NCBI RefSeq assembly: GCF_014212175.1
Contig: NZ_JACJVR010000069.1
Span: 1 to 55,990 of the forward strand
DNA: 55,990 nt
From: Cohnella xylanilytica
GTDB taxonomy: Bacteria; Bacillota; Bacilli; Paenibacillales; Paenibacillaceae
Direction of reading: 5' to 3'
The notes below the pieces were generated by a model. The model ran no database searches. It was not told the DNA's origin and saw only the letters and a program-made list of their open reading frames with translations. The position numbers were made by a program, and so were the translations under genes. This document shows positions 8,650 through 17,393 of the stretch, in pieces; position 1 is the stretch's first letter; every line of letters starts with the position of its first letter.

Positions 8650-9618
8650 TTACAGTTTAATCCCTAGATATTGCTCCGCAAGTTCTCGCCATTTCTTGAT
8701 CTCGGCGTTGTAGGTGTCGCGATAGCCTTGAATGATCGTTTGAACCTCGGTATCGGTCGCACCAGCAGCTTTCAGCTTGGTCTCTGCACTCTTAACCGTC
8801 GATTCAAACTTAGTCTGGCAAGCGTTGAGCTTCTTGTTGGCCTGTTCGATCAACTTATCGCCTTCATAAACACCGACCAGGTCGATGATCGATTCTATAC
8901 AGCTGTCACGCATCACTTCCAGCGTCTTTTCCGTCTGAGCCGCGATCTCATCGACCGTCTTCGGCGTTGCCGCTCCTCCACCGCCCGCAGAGGTACCGCC
9001 TCCTTCGCCGGTCGTTCCGCCTCCAGTGCCGTTTCCTGAACCAGAATTGCCATCCGTACCGTTGTACCCCTTCGATTGGCCGATGACCGAGCCCGTCTTC
9101 GAATCCCAGTTAATTGCCGTTCCGGCCGATTCGGAGATGAACCGTACCGGCACATAGATCGTTCCGTTGAGGCTGAATGCCTGCTGTCCTTCCGGAAGCT
9201 TCTTCTCCGAACCGTCGAACAAGAACTTCACGTTCACTGGCGTGACTTTGATCTTGCCGGTCGCGGCCGACTTACCGCCGTTTGCCTTCGCCGTCGCGGC
9301 AGAATTCATCAGATACTCCTTCAATATGACAGCTTGGGATGACGTCGGCTCCGCTATTGTCACCGTCGACTTCGTTCCATCCCATACGACGTTCTTCTGC
9401 AGAGCGTAGGAAACGAATCTCAGAGGAATATAGACTCTAGATTGATAAGTGAAAGCTGCTTGTCCAGTCGGAAGAGCAAGCGTCTGACCGTCAAATTTCA
9501 TCGTAACGGCTTGAGTATCGACTGTAACCGCTTTGGCTGCGGCGGCAGCCGACAGAGGCGCTACGGCCAGAAGCAACGACAACGCGATTCCCGGCAATGT
9601 GAATTTGCTTTTTCTCAT
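8650..9618 (-). CDS. Secreted protein with two copper-amine-oxidase N-terminal (stalk) domains
   Basis: This 322-residue protein has a signal peptide (about 1-27), two stalk-type beta domains (about 35-90 with YIPLRFVSYAL, and about 125-175 with YVPVRFISESA), a Gly/Ser/Thr-rich linker (about 187-222) and a helical C-terminal tail (about 225-322) with two Cys. The stalk domain is common in secreted Paenibacillaceae proteins and is thought to mediate wall or protein binding; it has no oxidase activity by itself. The start ATG has SD GAGGAAG, which lies in the end of the vanZ-like gene, so the two are probably one operon. The specific function is unknown. Confidence 0.8.
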   Translation of the reverse strand: MRKSKFTLPGIALSLLLAVAPLSAAAAAKAVTVDTQAVTMKFDGQTLALPTGQAAFTYQSRVYIPLRFVSYALQKNVVWDGTKSTVTIAEPTSSQAVILKEYLMNSAATAKANGGKSAATGKIKVTPVNVKFLFDGSEKKLPEGQQAFSLNGTIYVPVRFISESAGTAINWDSKTGSVIGQSKGYNGTDGNSGSGNGTGGGTTGEGGGTSAGGGGAATPKTVDEIAAQTEKTLEVMRDSCIESIIDLVGVYEGDKLIEQANKKLNACQTKFESTVKSAETKLKAAGATDTEVQTIIQGYRDTYNAEIKKWRELAEQYLGIKL

Positions 9619-9627
9619 AGGCGTTGA

Positions 9628-10161
9628 TTACTTCCTCTCTTGTTTATTCGACATTCTCCTGTCCATTTTACCCCATACCAATCTCTTAACCAACAAAAAC
9701 AGAGAAATCGCAACTATCGCCCCAGCCAGATCGACCCCAACGTCCTGAATCGCCGAAGTCCGTTCCGCAACATAGGACTGATTCCACTCATCTGCCAGAG
9801 CGGCCGTGGCAACGAGAACGAGCGCCGCCCCAAACCGCCACACCCGCTTCTTAATCAGAAACAGCAACAGATAACAAAGGATCCCTAGCATGCCATACTC
9901 AAAAAGATGAGCGCACTTCCGGATGATGAATTCCATGAATCCGTAAGGGTCTTGTTCTCCTGACACGATTCCGTTATGATAACGGAACGTAATGTCCGGG
10001 ACGATCCGCTCAGCCGCGATCTCCGTAATGAACCTTCTTAATGTCGGTCGAAGGTTCTGCTTTTGGTATGGTTGCGAAGAGAACCCGAAAACAACAAACA
10101 ACCAACCGATTAATACTACAAGTATTGCCCATCTCCAACTCCTAGCCCTGCTTACATTCAA
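9628..10161 (-). CDS. VanZ-like integral membrane protein
   Basis: The protein has 177 residues and four predicted membrane helices (about 10-28, 85-105, 108-130, 140-160). Family features are FSSQP near the N-terminus, RKCAHLFEYGMLG, and the DEWNQSY...R segment preceding the last helix. VanZ-like proteins are widespread and mostly of unknown role; the founding member gives low-level teicoplanin resistance, which cannot be assumed here. The start ATG has an AAGG-type SD. It stands at the edge of the AT-rich polysaccharide island, with composition closer to the GC-rich side. Confidence 0.85.
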   Translation of the reverse strand: MNVSRARSWRWAILVVLIGWLFVVFGFSSQPYQKQNLRPTLRRFITEIAAERIVPDITFRYHNGIVSGEQDPYGFMEFIIRKCAHLFEYGMLGILCYLLLFLIKKRVWRFGAALVLVATAALADEWNQSYVAERTSAIQDVGVDLAGAIVAISLFLLVKRLVWGKMDRRMSNKQERK

Positions 10162-10297
10162 TTAGAACCTTCTTTCCATGCGGAATTGATCTGAGTTAAC
10201 GCCTAGTGGCTTAAATCAAAGCTCACGATCAACCTCGCATCTTCAAACCCTTGTTTGGCATCGTCAGAGCCCAGTTAAGCTCTTAAGTCGGGAGAGT

Positions 10298-10321
10298 CAC
10301 TAAGTTAGCTAGAACTTAGTG
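10298..10321. repeat. Perfect 9-bp inverted repeat at the island edge
   Basis: CACTAAGTT and AACTTAGTG flank a 6-nt loop, 11 bp after the glf stop codon. It may be the stem that ends the exopolysaccharide operon, but no T-tract follows on the minus strand. The rest of 10162-10331 shows no gene. Confidence 0.5.
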
Positions 10322-10331
10322 TTATAAGTTA

Positions 10332-11498
10332 CTACTCCATTTTTCCTTCTGGTAAAATTTTTTCATCAAAAATTTTTAATGCTTTTGCAATTACCATGTC
10401 CATATCATAGTATTGATACTCAGCAAGCCGACCAATTAATATAATGTTGTTCATATTTCTAACTTCATCTTTATATTTTCTATAAAGTTCTTGATTTGAA
10501 TCGTTCTTTATCGGATAGTATGGTTCATTTTTTCCCGGCACATAATCTTGAGAAAACTCTTTAACTATTGTTGTTGATGAAGCAACTTGACGAGTTAAGT
10601 GCTTAAACTCCGTGACTCTTGTATAATTATAGTCACTTGGGTAATTTATTGTTCCTACCTCTTGAATCAAGTCGGAGTCAAATTGTTCGAATAGAAATTG
10701 CAACGAACGATACGGTAACTTCCCGTATTTATAATCTAAGAAGTAATCGAGTGCTCCAGTGTATATTAATTTCCCTTTAAAAATATTATTAAACAACTTT
10801 ATCTCGCCAGTATCAAAATCAATCTTGATTACCTCTTTATAGTCAGTATTTAACATTACTTTAATATTTTTGTTGAACAACATGTTTTCAAATATTTTAG
10901 TGTAACCTTCCTTTGGCATTCCTTGATAGGGATCCTGGAAATATCGATTATCCTTACTAATATATACAGGCACTCTCCCCGTAACAGATGGATCTAGTTC
11001 CTCTGGCGTTATACCCCACTGTTTAAGTGTATACCCTAAGAAAACTTTGTCATATATATATTCAGCTAGAAATTTTAAATCCTCATCATCTGATTCTTTC
11101 AGCTTTAATATAGGAACCTTTTTATTATAACCAAACGTATTAATTAATTTTTTTTCTAACGTTTCAGCAATCGTCCCTGGAAAAACCTGATGGATTGAGT
11201 TGATATTGAATGGAATCGGTACTTTCTGGCCATCGATTAATCCCAGAACTTCATGATGATAATTAATCCACGATGTAAATTTAGATAAATAATCCCATAC
11301 TTTTTCCATTTTCGTATGGAATATGTGTGGGCCATAATTGTGAATTAATATTCCTTTTTGATCAAATGAATCAAACGCATTCCCTCCAATATGATTTCTC
11401 TTTTCTATAACAAGTACTTTCCTTTGAGTTTGAGATGCAATCCTTTCAGCCAAAACGCTTCCAGCAAAGCCAGCCCCGACAACAATATAATCAAACAT
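10332..11498 (-). CDS. glf: UDP-galactopyranose mutase
   Basis: The enzyme (388 residues from the ATG at 11498) converts UDP-galactopyranose to UDP-galactofuranose, the donor for galactofuranose residues. The N-terminus carries the FAD-binding VGAGFAGSVLAERIA with GxGxxG at 8-13. Further family signatures are IEKRNHIGGNA, the HNYGPHIFHT stretch, the LKQWG segment and the C-terminal GRLAEYQYYDMD region that contacts flavin. I chose this start over one 7 codons upstream because a GGAGG SD lies 8 nt before it. It is the last gene of the polysaccharide operon, which indicates a galactofuranose-containing polymer. Confidence 0.95.
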   Translation of the reverse strand: MFDYIVVGAGFAGSVLAERIASQTQRKVLVIEKRNHIGGNAFDSFDQKGILIHNYGPHIFHTKMEKVWDYLSKFTSWINYHHEVLGLIDGQKVPIPFNINSIHQVFPGTIAETLEKKLINTFGYNKKVPILKLKESDDEDLKFLAEYIYDKVFLGYTLKQWGITPEELDPSVTGRVPVYISKDNRYFQDPYQGMPKEGYTKIFENMLFNKNIKVMLNTDYKEVIKIDFDTGEIKLFNNIFKGKLIYTGALDYFLDYKYGKLPYRSLQFLFEQFDSDLIQEVGTINYPSDYNYTRVTEFKHLTRQVASSTTIVKEFSQDYVPGKNEPYYPIKNDSNQELYRKYKDEVRNMNNIILIGRLAEYQYYDMDMVIAKALKIFDEKILPEGKME

Positions 11499-11600
11499 TC
11501 GACTTCCTCCAAAACGCATTTAATATTTGGTGTTCGATAAGACAAACAAATGTAAACTTAGTACTTTTCTAGATATACGGATTAGTAAATTTATAAAACC

Positions 11601-12635
11601 TTATTTCGATGATGTTTTCCATACCGATAGAATTTGAGAAAGAGCTGTACTCCTTGCTTTATTTTTGCTTTGTTCATATTGCGTTTTGAAGGTATCCAAC
11701 CCTGAGACATCTAAACTTGAGGCTTCATATTCTTTTTGCGCTTCGGATAATATCTTTTCAAATTGTTGATCAGTCTTTGATTCAGCGTCTGTAATATCAG
11801 ATAAGAAATTCGCTTGCAAATCTGAAATAGTTACCTCTTTTCCTTCTTCTCGTGATTTAAAAATATAATCCTTTACTGCTTCCGTTAAACTATCAACTTC
11901 AATCTGAGAATTTTTCTGCAAATTACTGAATTTTTCTGTATACTTAGCATCTAATTTCTTCTTTAATAATTCTTGTTCATTTGTCTCCGCATTTTTCTGA
12001 GGTGGCTTTTCAGAAGGAACTGGCTGCGTAGGTTCAGCAGTTGAAGCATTTTCTTTGGCTTGATCTAACTTCTTTTCTTCCAATTCTTTAAGAATTCTCT
12101 CTCTTTCCTTTTCATCTTGAACACCTACCAGCTCTATTGGGTAGTTCGGGTCCAATATAACTAGGTACTTCCCGTATTGGGAAGTTATTGAGCGTAAGGC
12201 TTCTATTTCTTTAGGAGACAATTTTTTTAATAATAGATCCCTGATCTTTTGCTTTTCTTCTGTTGTTAGATCGCTTGTTGAATTACCAGTCAAATATGAC
12301 ATCTCTTTTAAACTTAATCCCGAATTCATTAAGATAGCTGCAACATCTATTGCATCTTCCGAATCTATCTGCTTATCAGTGAGCGAATTAGCTTTTTCTA
12401 AAGGCTTCTCGAGTAAATTAGGGATGTTAGAATCCTGATCCTTTTTCGAGTCTGAATCATCTTCTATATTTGCAGCAGTATTGACATTATGCTTAGCAAT
12501 AATTTCATCCAGATCTACCGTCTTAACCCTATATATGAAGAATATAACTAAAAAAAGAAAAATCAAAGCTATTAAACCACTTATTCCAAACGTCCATTTT
12601 TTCCAAGTTTTTAATCTTAACCATCTTTGAATCAT
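11601..12635 (-). CDS. Membrane-anchored coiled-coil protein of unknown function in the polysaccharide operon
   Basis: This 344-residue protein starts with a basic stretch and one strong transmembrane helix (about 16-36), so most of it should lie outside the membrane. The rest is highly charged, rich in Lys, Glu, Asp and Ser, with predicted coiled coils (about 125-190 and 220-340) around a Pro/Thr/Ser-rich segment (about 200-222). A short compact region near 140-178 (LRSITSQYGKYL, LDPNYPIELVG) may be a small domain. The ATG has an AAAGGA SD. Its place between glf and the acetyltransferase gene suggests a role in export, anchoring or length control of the polymer, but I recognise no family. 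Confidence 0.7.
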   Translation of the reverse strand: MIQRWLRLKTWKKWTFGISGLIALIFLFLVIFFIYRVKTVDLDEIIAKHNVNTAANIEDDSDSKKDQDSNIPNLLEKPLEKANSLTDKQIDSEDAIDVAAILMNSGLSLKEMSYLTGNSTSDLTTEEKQKIRDLLLKKLSPKEIEALRSITSQYGKYLVILDPNYPIELVGVQDEKERERILKELEEKKLDQAKENASTAEPTQPVPSEKPPQKNAETNEQELLKKKLDAKYTEKFSNLQKNSQIEVDSLTEAVKDYIFKSREEGKEVTISDLQANFLSDITDAESKTDQQFEKILSEAQKEYEASSLDVSGLDTFKTQYEQSKNKARSTALSQILSVWKTSSK

Positions 12636-12774
12636 CTAGATCAGTCCTTTGCCTCTTATATACACTATGGGCCGTGAGGATAAAATTAACACAGTGCATA
12701 TAATAATAACGATCCGAAAGTATAAAAATGTTGCACTTCATTATTTCATCTTATCGGATCTACTGTCCAAAAAT
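12636..12774 (-). other. AT-rich gap inside the polysaccharide operon
   Basis: No gene is visible. A 7-bp inverted repeat (GATCCGA at 12711 and TCGGATC at 12754) encloses a 36-nt loop and could weakly punctuate transcription between the acetyltransferase and the membrane-anchored protein. Confidence 0.3.
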
Positions 12775-13326
12775 TTATCTAACCAACTCATCATCAATAT
12801 TAAATACAGAACTTTCAGGATCTCTATATCGTATTAATCGCGCTGGATTGCCAGCATAGATACCAAATGGCTCCGTATTTTTATTGACTATTGAACCCGC
12901 TCCCACAATACAACCTTCCTCTATTATAACACCAGGTAAAATAGTAACATTGCAAGCAATCCAACATTTGTCTTTTATAATAATAGGTAAAGAATAAGCT
13001 TTATAATTATCTGTCCTGTGAGTGCCTGTAATAAACTTAACGTCATTTGCCACAAAGCTATTACATCCTATATTGATGCCAGCGAAATTCGAAAACGTGC
13101 AACCTTTTCCAATAAAAGTAGAGTTTCCAATGGTTATATTTCTTTTTTCTGGAAAGAATATGAGTACTTCTGAAGCTATATATGCAGAAGGAGGTAACTT
13201 CGAAAAAAAAGATTTCAACAATAATGACTTATATCTAGCGGTGGCTTGTGGGTATCCCTCATCCCACAATACGTCTCCAATTAGCCTTATTATCTTATAT
13301 GATATACGTACGACAATTAGAATCAC
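12775..13326 (-). CDS. Left-handed beta-helix acyltransferase (O-acetyltransferase-like)
   Basis: The 183-residue protein shows hexapeptide repeats across about 65-170 (IGNSTFIGKGC, IGCNSFVAND, IEEGCIVGAGSIV) and ends with the AGNPARLI turn typical of serine/maltose/galactoside O-acetyltransferases. The catalytic His is probably in TGTHRTD. It likely acetylates a sugar of the exopolysaccharide using acetyl-CoA. The start is uncertain: the GTG at 13326 lies two bases after the stop of the flippase gene and has only a weak SD, and no ATG is near, so translational coupling is likely. Confidence 0.8.
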   Translation of the reverse strand: MILIVVRISYKIIRLIGDVLWDEGYPQATARYKSLLLKSFFSKLPPSAYIASEVLIFFPEKRNITIGNSTFIGKGCTFSNFAGINIGCNSFVANDVKFITGTHRTDNYKAYSLPIIIKDKCWIACNVTILPGVIIEEGCIVGAGSIVNKNTEPFGIYAGNPARLIRYRDPESSVFNIDDELVR

Positions 13327-13330
13327 TATT

Positions 13331-14626
13331 TTATATAAAATCTTTAGATGCCTTATTTCTAATCACCTCAACTACATTATTTATATGCCACGGAGTTAAG
13401 CGCATCTTAAATAAATAGATTGCCGAGGAAACAACCACAAAGAATTCAGATATAATAACAGTCCAGGCCATCCCCTGTTCCTGAAACATTTTAGCAAACA
13501 CAACCGCAACAATAATGTTCAAAACACCTGCACCAATAGTTATATTATTCAATTGTCTATCTAAACCTAAAGGTAACATCCACTGAGTACCTATACCTAG
13601 AGCTACAGAAACTATGAGCGTTAAAAATCCGAAAATCCTCAAAATCGGTACTGCATCCTTGAATTCTGCACCTAAAAGAATATTAATAATTGTTGGAGCA
13701 AAAATAACAAGCACAGTTCCCATTGTTAGCCCAACTAAACTAATTAATATGATTCCATGAAATGCAGCTTTACCTCCGTTTTCTGTATCTTGATACATAA
13801 GCTTATTAATCTTTGGATATAATACCTGGTTTATTGGGTTTAGAAGACTAATAACAGCTTTATAAATCTTTTCAGCGCCGGCATAATACCCAACATTAAC
13901 AGGATTTGTGAACATACCCAGTATTAAAGCATTGCTTGTAGTGTATAGACTTATAGCCGCTGTCATTATAAACAGGCTAAAACCTGATTTTAGTTGATCA
14001 GTAACAGCTTTATAACTTGGAACTTTAATGTGTATTAATTTTTTGACAACAATGAACGATATAATTAATGAAGCAAAAGAGGTTATACACTGAATTAATA
14101 AAACAATGATCCCATCATTAGGGTGGCGTACAAAAACAAAAGTTAAGATTGTTGAAAAAAACCGCGAAATAATATCCACAATACTAATAAACCTAAGCCT
14201 TTCAATCCCTTGAAAATACCAAGTAATATTAAGTCCTTGAATTATTGAAGCAATTGTCGCCATCCAAAGCAAACTTGGCGTTTCCTTTAATAAAGGGAAT
14301 AATAACTGAACAACTATAGTAATTAGAATTACAAATATTGAAAGTAGACCTTTTGCCCCCATAATTGAAGAAAATATATCCGAAGACTTACGATTGTCGT
14401 TAGATAATATAGCTATCTGTCGAACACCGGATAAACGAAAGCCATATTCAATTATCAGGATTATATACGCACCATATGCTTGAACAATTGCGAGATGCCC
14501 CCAATTCTGACTCCCGAGTACTCGAGTTAAATATGGGATTGTAATCAAAGGAAGAGCATATCCCGTTAGTTGAATTAAATATAAAAGATAAACATTTTGA
14601 AGTAATATACTATATTTTTTTTTCAT
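13331..14626 (-). CDS. Wzx-type polysaccharide flippase
   Basis: The 431-residue protein is almost wholly hydrophobic, with about 12-14 membrane helices, and starts with the typical QLTGYALPLITIPYLTRVLG stretch of MATE/MOP-superfamily Wzx proteins. It would flip undecaprenyl-linked repeat units across the membrane before Wzy polymerisation. The start ATG follows an AAAGG SD. Wzy, the initiating transferase and a Wzz-like protein occur in the same operon, completing a Wzx/Wzy pathway. Confidence 0.88.
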   Translation of the reverse strand: MKKKYSILLQNVYLLYLIQLTGYALPLITIPYLTRVLGSQNWGHLAIVQAYGAYIILIIEYGFRLSGVRQIAILSNDNRKSSDIFSSIMGAKGLLSIFVILITIVVQLLFPLLKETPSLLWMATIASIIQGLNITWYFQGIERLRFISIVDIISRFFSTILTFVFVRHPNDGIIVLLIQCITSFASLIISFIVVKKLIHIKVPSYKAVTDQLKSGFSLFIMTAAISLYTTSNALILGMFTNPVNVGYYAGAEKIYKAVISLLNPINQVLYPKINKLMYQDTENGGKAAFHGIILISLVGLTMGTVLVIFAPTIINILLGAEFKDAVPILRIFGFLTLIVSVALGIGTQWMLPLGLDRQLNNITIGAGVLNIIVAVVFAKMFQEQGMAWTVIISEFFVVVSSAIYLFKMRLTPWHINNVVEVIRNKASKDFI

Positions 14627-14663
14627 TCGAACCGACCTTTAATGATAACTATTGTTTTGCCTT

Positions 14664-15581
14664 CTAAGGTGAAACAGTCTTGCCCCTTATATTTGTCAGG
14701 CCGTCTTTAAAAGCTTTAAGTAACAGTATATATTCTCTAAAACGCAGACGATTAATTCGTTTTAATAATCTTATATTTAGTTTCATAAATTGAACAAATG
14801 TACGTGAAACAAATATATAATTTCCGCCATATCTCCTATCTAACTCAATTCTATTTCTTACCATATAGTAATCTTTCCAATCAAAGATTTGTTTCTTATT
14901 ATTATGCAATGAAAATCTACGAAGAATGGCATTTCTTGCTACAACCGCTTTAAAACCTTTGCGATTTGCACGAATAGCATAGTCAGCGTCATCACAAATA
15001 ATAAAATAAGTGTCATCAACCTCACCGATATTAGTTATAACTTCGCGATGAATCATTGGTCCTTCAAAGGGAAATGAAACAATTGGGTGATAATCTGCAC
15101 TTATTTGATTGGGATTGATTTCCTTCACAGTTTCTAATTTAAAGGGGTTTTTAAAATTAAATTGAGTTGTATATTTAAAAGGTTCATTAGAATCCATATC
15201 AACTCTATTAGCTTGGATTATTTTATATTTACCTTGTGTTATTTCTGTAATCTCTAGTAATTTTTCAAGACAATTCTGATCAGCGAGAACGTCATCATCC
15301 ATAAGCCAAACCCACTCATGTCCCAAATCATATGCTTGTTTCAGTCCGAAGCGGAAGCCCCCCGCTCCACCAGTGTTAGTTTCTAGTTTAAAGTACTCTA
15401 TCGCTTCATGATCAATTAATCCTAATTGCTTGATATGTTCAAAAGTTCCATCATTCGATGCATTATCAACTATAATTATTTTTGCTAATGGGACTGTTTG
15501 ATCTAATAAAGATTGCAACGCTTGCGAAAGCAGATTTTTACGGTTGTATGTAACAACAACTGCAGCAACAGATTTTGACAT
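14664..15581 (-). CDS. GT2 glycosyltransferase, possibly galactofuranosyltransferase
   Basis: This 305-residue GT-A-fold enzyme begins with VAAVVVTYNRKNLL, carries VDNASNDGT and the metal-binding WLMDDD, and resembles the GlfT1-like group of GT2 enzymes (GGAGGFRFG loop, CDDADYAIR later). I chose the ATG at 15581 because a GAGGTG SD lies just before it; the ATG five codons upstream has none. Galactofuranosyl transfer is inferred from resemblance and from glf in the same operon, not proven. Confidence 0.8.
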   Translation of the reverse strand: MSKSVAAVVVTYNRKNLLSQALQSLLDQTVPLAKIIIVDNASNDGTFEHIKQLGLIDHEAIEYFKLETNTGGAGGFRFGLKQAYDLGHEWVWLMDDDVLADQNCLEKLLEITEITQGKYKIIQANRVDMDSNEPFKYTTQFNFKNPFKLETVKEINPNQISADYHPIVSFPFEGPMIHREVITNIGEVDDTYFIICDDADYAIRANRKGFKAVVARNAILRRFSLHNNKKQIFDWKDYYMVRNRIELDRRYGGNYIFVSRTFVQFMKLNIRLLKRINRLRFREYILLLKAFKDGLTNIRGKTVSP

Positions 15582-15599
15582 CTCACACCTCTTCATGCT

Positions 15600-16637
15600 T
15601 TAAATCGCTCTTTTTATATTCGCACAAACTTCTTCGTAGATAACTTTTGTATCTTGGGCAATTTTTCTCCAATTATAATTCTTAATTATGTGTTCCTTTA
15701 AGCGACTATTCCCTTTCGACTCCCATGCTCTTTTAATTTTTTCTTTTATATCCATTTCATCATTTGGGTCTATGTACCATGCAAAATCACCGAAATAGTC
15801 TTCGGCCCCTCCAACCTTTGTAACAACTACCTTCGCTCCTGCAGCAGCTGCTTCTAACGCGCTCAATCCAGGGGTTTCGTAAAAACTCGGTAAAACAAAT
15901 AAACTAGATGCAGTATATGCAGATGCCAACTCAGCTGAGCTATGAGGAATACTCTCAATAAACCTTGTATTTTCTGAGGCTAAATTTTTGCATTTTTTAA
16001 CATAGTCTGCATATTCATGATTGAAGCTACCTACAATCACAAGGGGTATTTTAAGTTCTTCTGCTGCGTAGATTAATTTATCCGTATTTTTTCTTGGTTC
16101 TATTCTCCCAACGTACAACATGAAGTTATTACTAATACCATATTTATCTCTAAAAATCCTGGCATCTCCATTGCTAAACCGTTCTTCGACTCCATTAGCG
16201 ATTATCTTACAGTCATTTTCAGAGACATTAAATATATGTTTAAGCATTCTTTTTTCAACAGTGGTATTAGGAGCTATTATATCTGCTAATTTTATAATTT
16301 CCCTTTTATCAACAATATGATTTCTAAACAGTTTATGACTTGGCCAAAACTTAGAGACTAGCCTCCAGAGATTAGGTGATTGCAATGGATAAAAGACGGA
16401 GCTTAATACAATTTTCAGACCCATGTTTTTGGCAAACCTTATGAGCCTTATATTTTCTGGATCCAATCCAAAGACATGTACAACATCAACTGCTTTGAGA
16501 TCTGTCTCCCATTCATTATAAAGTTGCACATCTAGCCCGAGGTTTTCTAATTCATGCATAGTACGTATCATTTGGAGTTCCCTTCCACCGAACTGGGCCT
16601 TTGCAAGCGTAGAATTACCAACCATTACAACTCTCAT
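15600..16637 (-). CDS. GT4 glycosyltransferase
   Basis: The 345-residue protein has a GT-B fold: an N-terminal acceptor domain starting with MVGNSTLAKAQFGG and a C-terminal nucleotide-sugar domain with VGRIEPRKNTD and the E-x7-E signature ETPGLSALE. It would be a retaining cytoplasmic transferase that adds one sugar to the lipid-linked repeat unit. The sugar cannot be read from the sequence. It lies 14 bp after the GT2 gene upstream and 18 bp before the next. Confidence 0.85.
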   Translation of the reverse strand: MRVVMVGNSTLAKAQFGGRELQMIRTMHELENLGLDVQLYNEWETDLKAVDVVHVFGLDPENIRLIRFAKNMGLKIVLSSVFYPLQSPNLWRLVSKFWPSHKLFRNHIVDKREIIKLADIIAPNTTVEKRMLKHIFNVSENDCKIIANGVEERFSNGDARIFRDKYGISNNFMLYVGRIEPRKNTDKLIYAAEELKIPLVIVGSFNHEYADYVKKCKNLASENTRFIESIPHSSAELASAYTASSLFVLPSFYETPGLSALEAAAAGAKVVVTKVGGAEDYFGDFAWYIDPNDEMDIKEKIKRAWESKGNSRLKEHIIKNYNWRKIAQDTKVIYEEVCANIKRAI

Positions 16638-16652
16638 AAATGCCTCCCCCCC

Positions 16653-17393
16653 TTATTTTAAGTTCTCTCGTTCAAGTAATTTAGCAACAATCAAATAATC
16701 ATAGAGTACTAGAAATATTGAACTAGTTAATCCTAACCACCCATTTCGGTAACCCTTCTTAAAAAAGTACTCATGAATAAACTTCAACATTGGCCTAACT
16801 AACAAATGGTAGAGGAGGAATTTTGGAACCTTCTTCCCTTGGATCTCAAGTGTTGTATATTTATTCACTTTGAATAAATAATCATGTAAATCTTTGTATG
16901 TAAAATGATTAATAACTCCTTTTAACATTCCAATTTCTCCATTTATATTTACCCGTTCATGAACAGCACCATGAAAATAAGCTCCTTCTCTTTTAAAAAG
17001 CCTTAATTGATAGTTAGGGGTAAATCTCTTTGACTTCAGCCACTGATCTCCTATATAATTTTTCATCGAGATCATATAGCCTGCATTGGTTGCTCCACTA
17101 TTTAACAGACTTCGAATTTCTCTTATTAAATCTTCAGTTAGTTCCTCATCAGCATCAATAACAAGAATCCAATCACAAGTGGATTTCTTGAGCGCTTTGT
17201 TTCTCTGCTCTGCATAGTTTGACCATTCTTCTATATAAATGTTATTTGTATATTCTTTGCAAATACTTATAGTGCTGTCTGTCGAGCCTGAGTCAATAAT
17301 AATGATTTCATTAGTCCAACTTACACTATCTAAGCATCTTTTTATATTACTTTCTTCATTCTTTGTGATGATGTTCACACTCAAGGTTTCCAT
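16653..17393 (-). CDS. GT2 glycosyltransferase of the WaaE/KdtX-like type
   Basis: The 246-residue protein starts with NIITKNEESNIKRCLDS, followed by IDSGSTDST and the metal-binding DADEEL, which is the pattern of the beta-glucosyltransferase-like branch of GT2 that includes WaaE. A C-terminal amphipathic or membrane-associated segment (about 190-240) is visible. It probably adds a hexose to the repeat unit at the inner face of the membrane. Its ATG directly abuts the stop codon of wzy, which points to translational coupling. Confidence 0.82.
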   Translation of the reverse strand: METLSVNIITKNEESNIKRCLDSVSWTNEIIIIDSGSTDSTISICKEYTNNIYIEEWSNYAEQRNKALKKSTCDWILVIDADEELTEDLIREIRSLLNSGATNAGYMISMKNYIGDQWLKSKRFTPNYQLRLFKREGAYFHGAVHERVNINGEIGMLKGVINHFTYKDLHDYLFKVNKYTTLEIQGKKVPKFLLYHLLVRPMLKFIHEYFFKKGYRNGWLGLTSSIFLVLYDYLIVAKLLERENLK

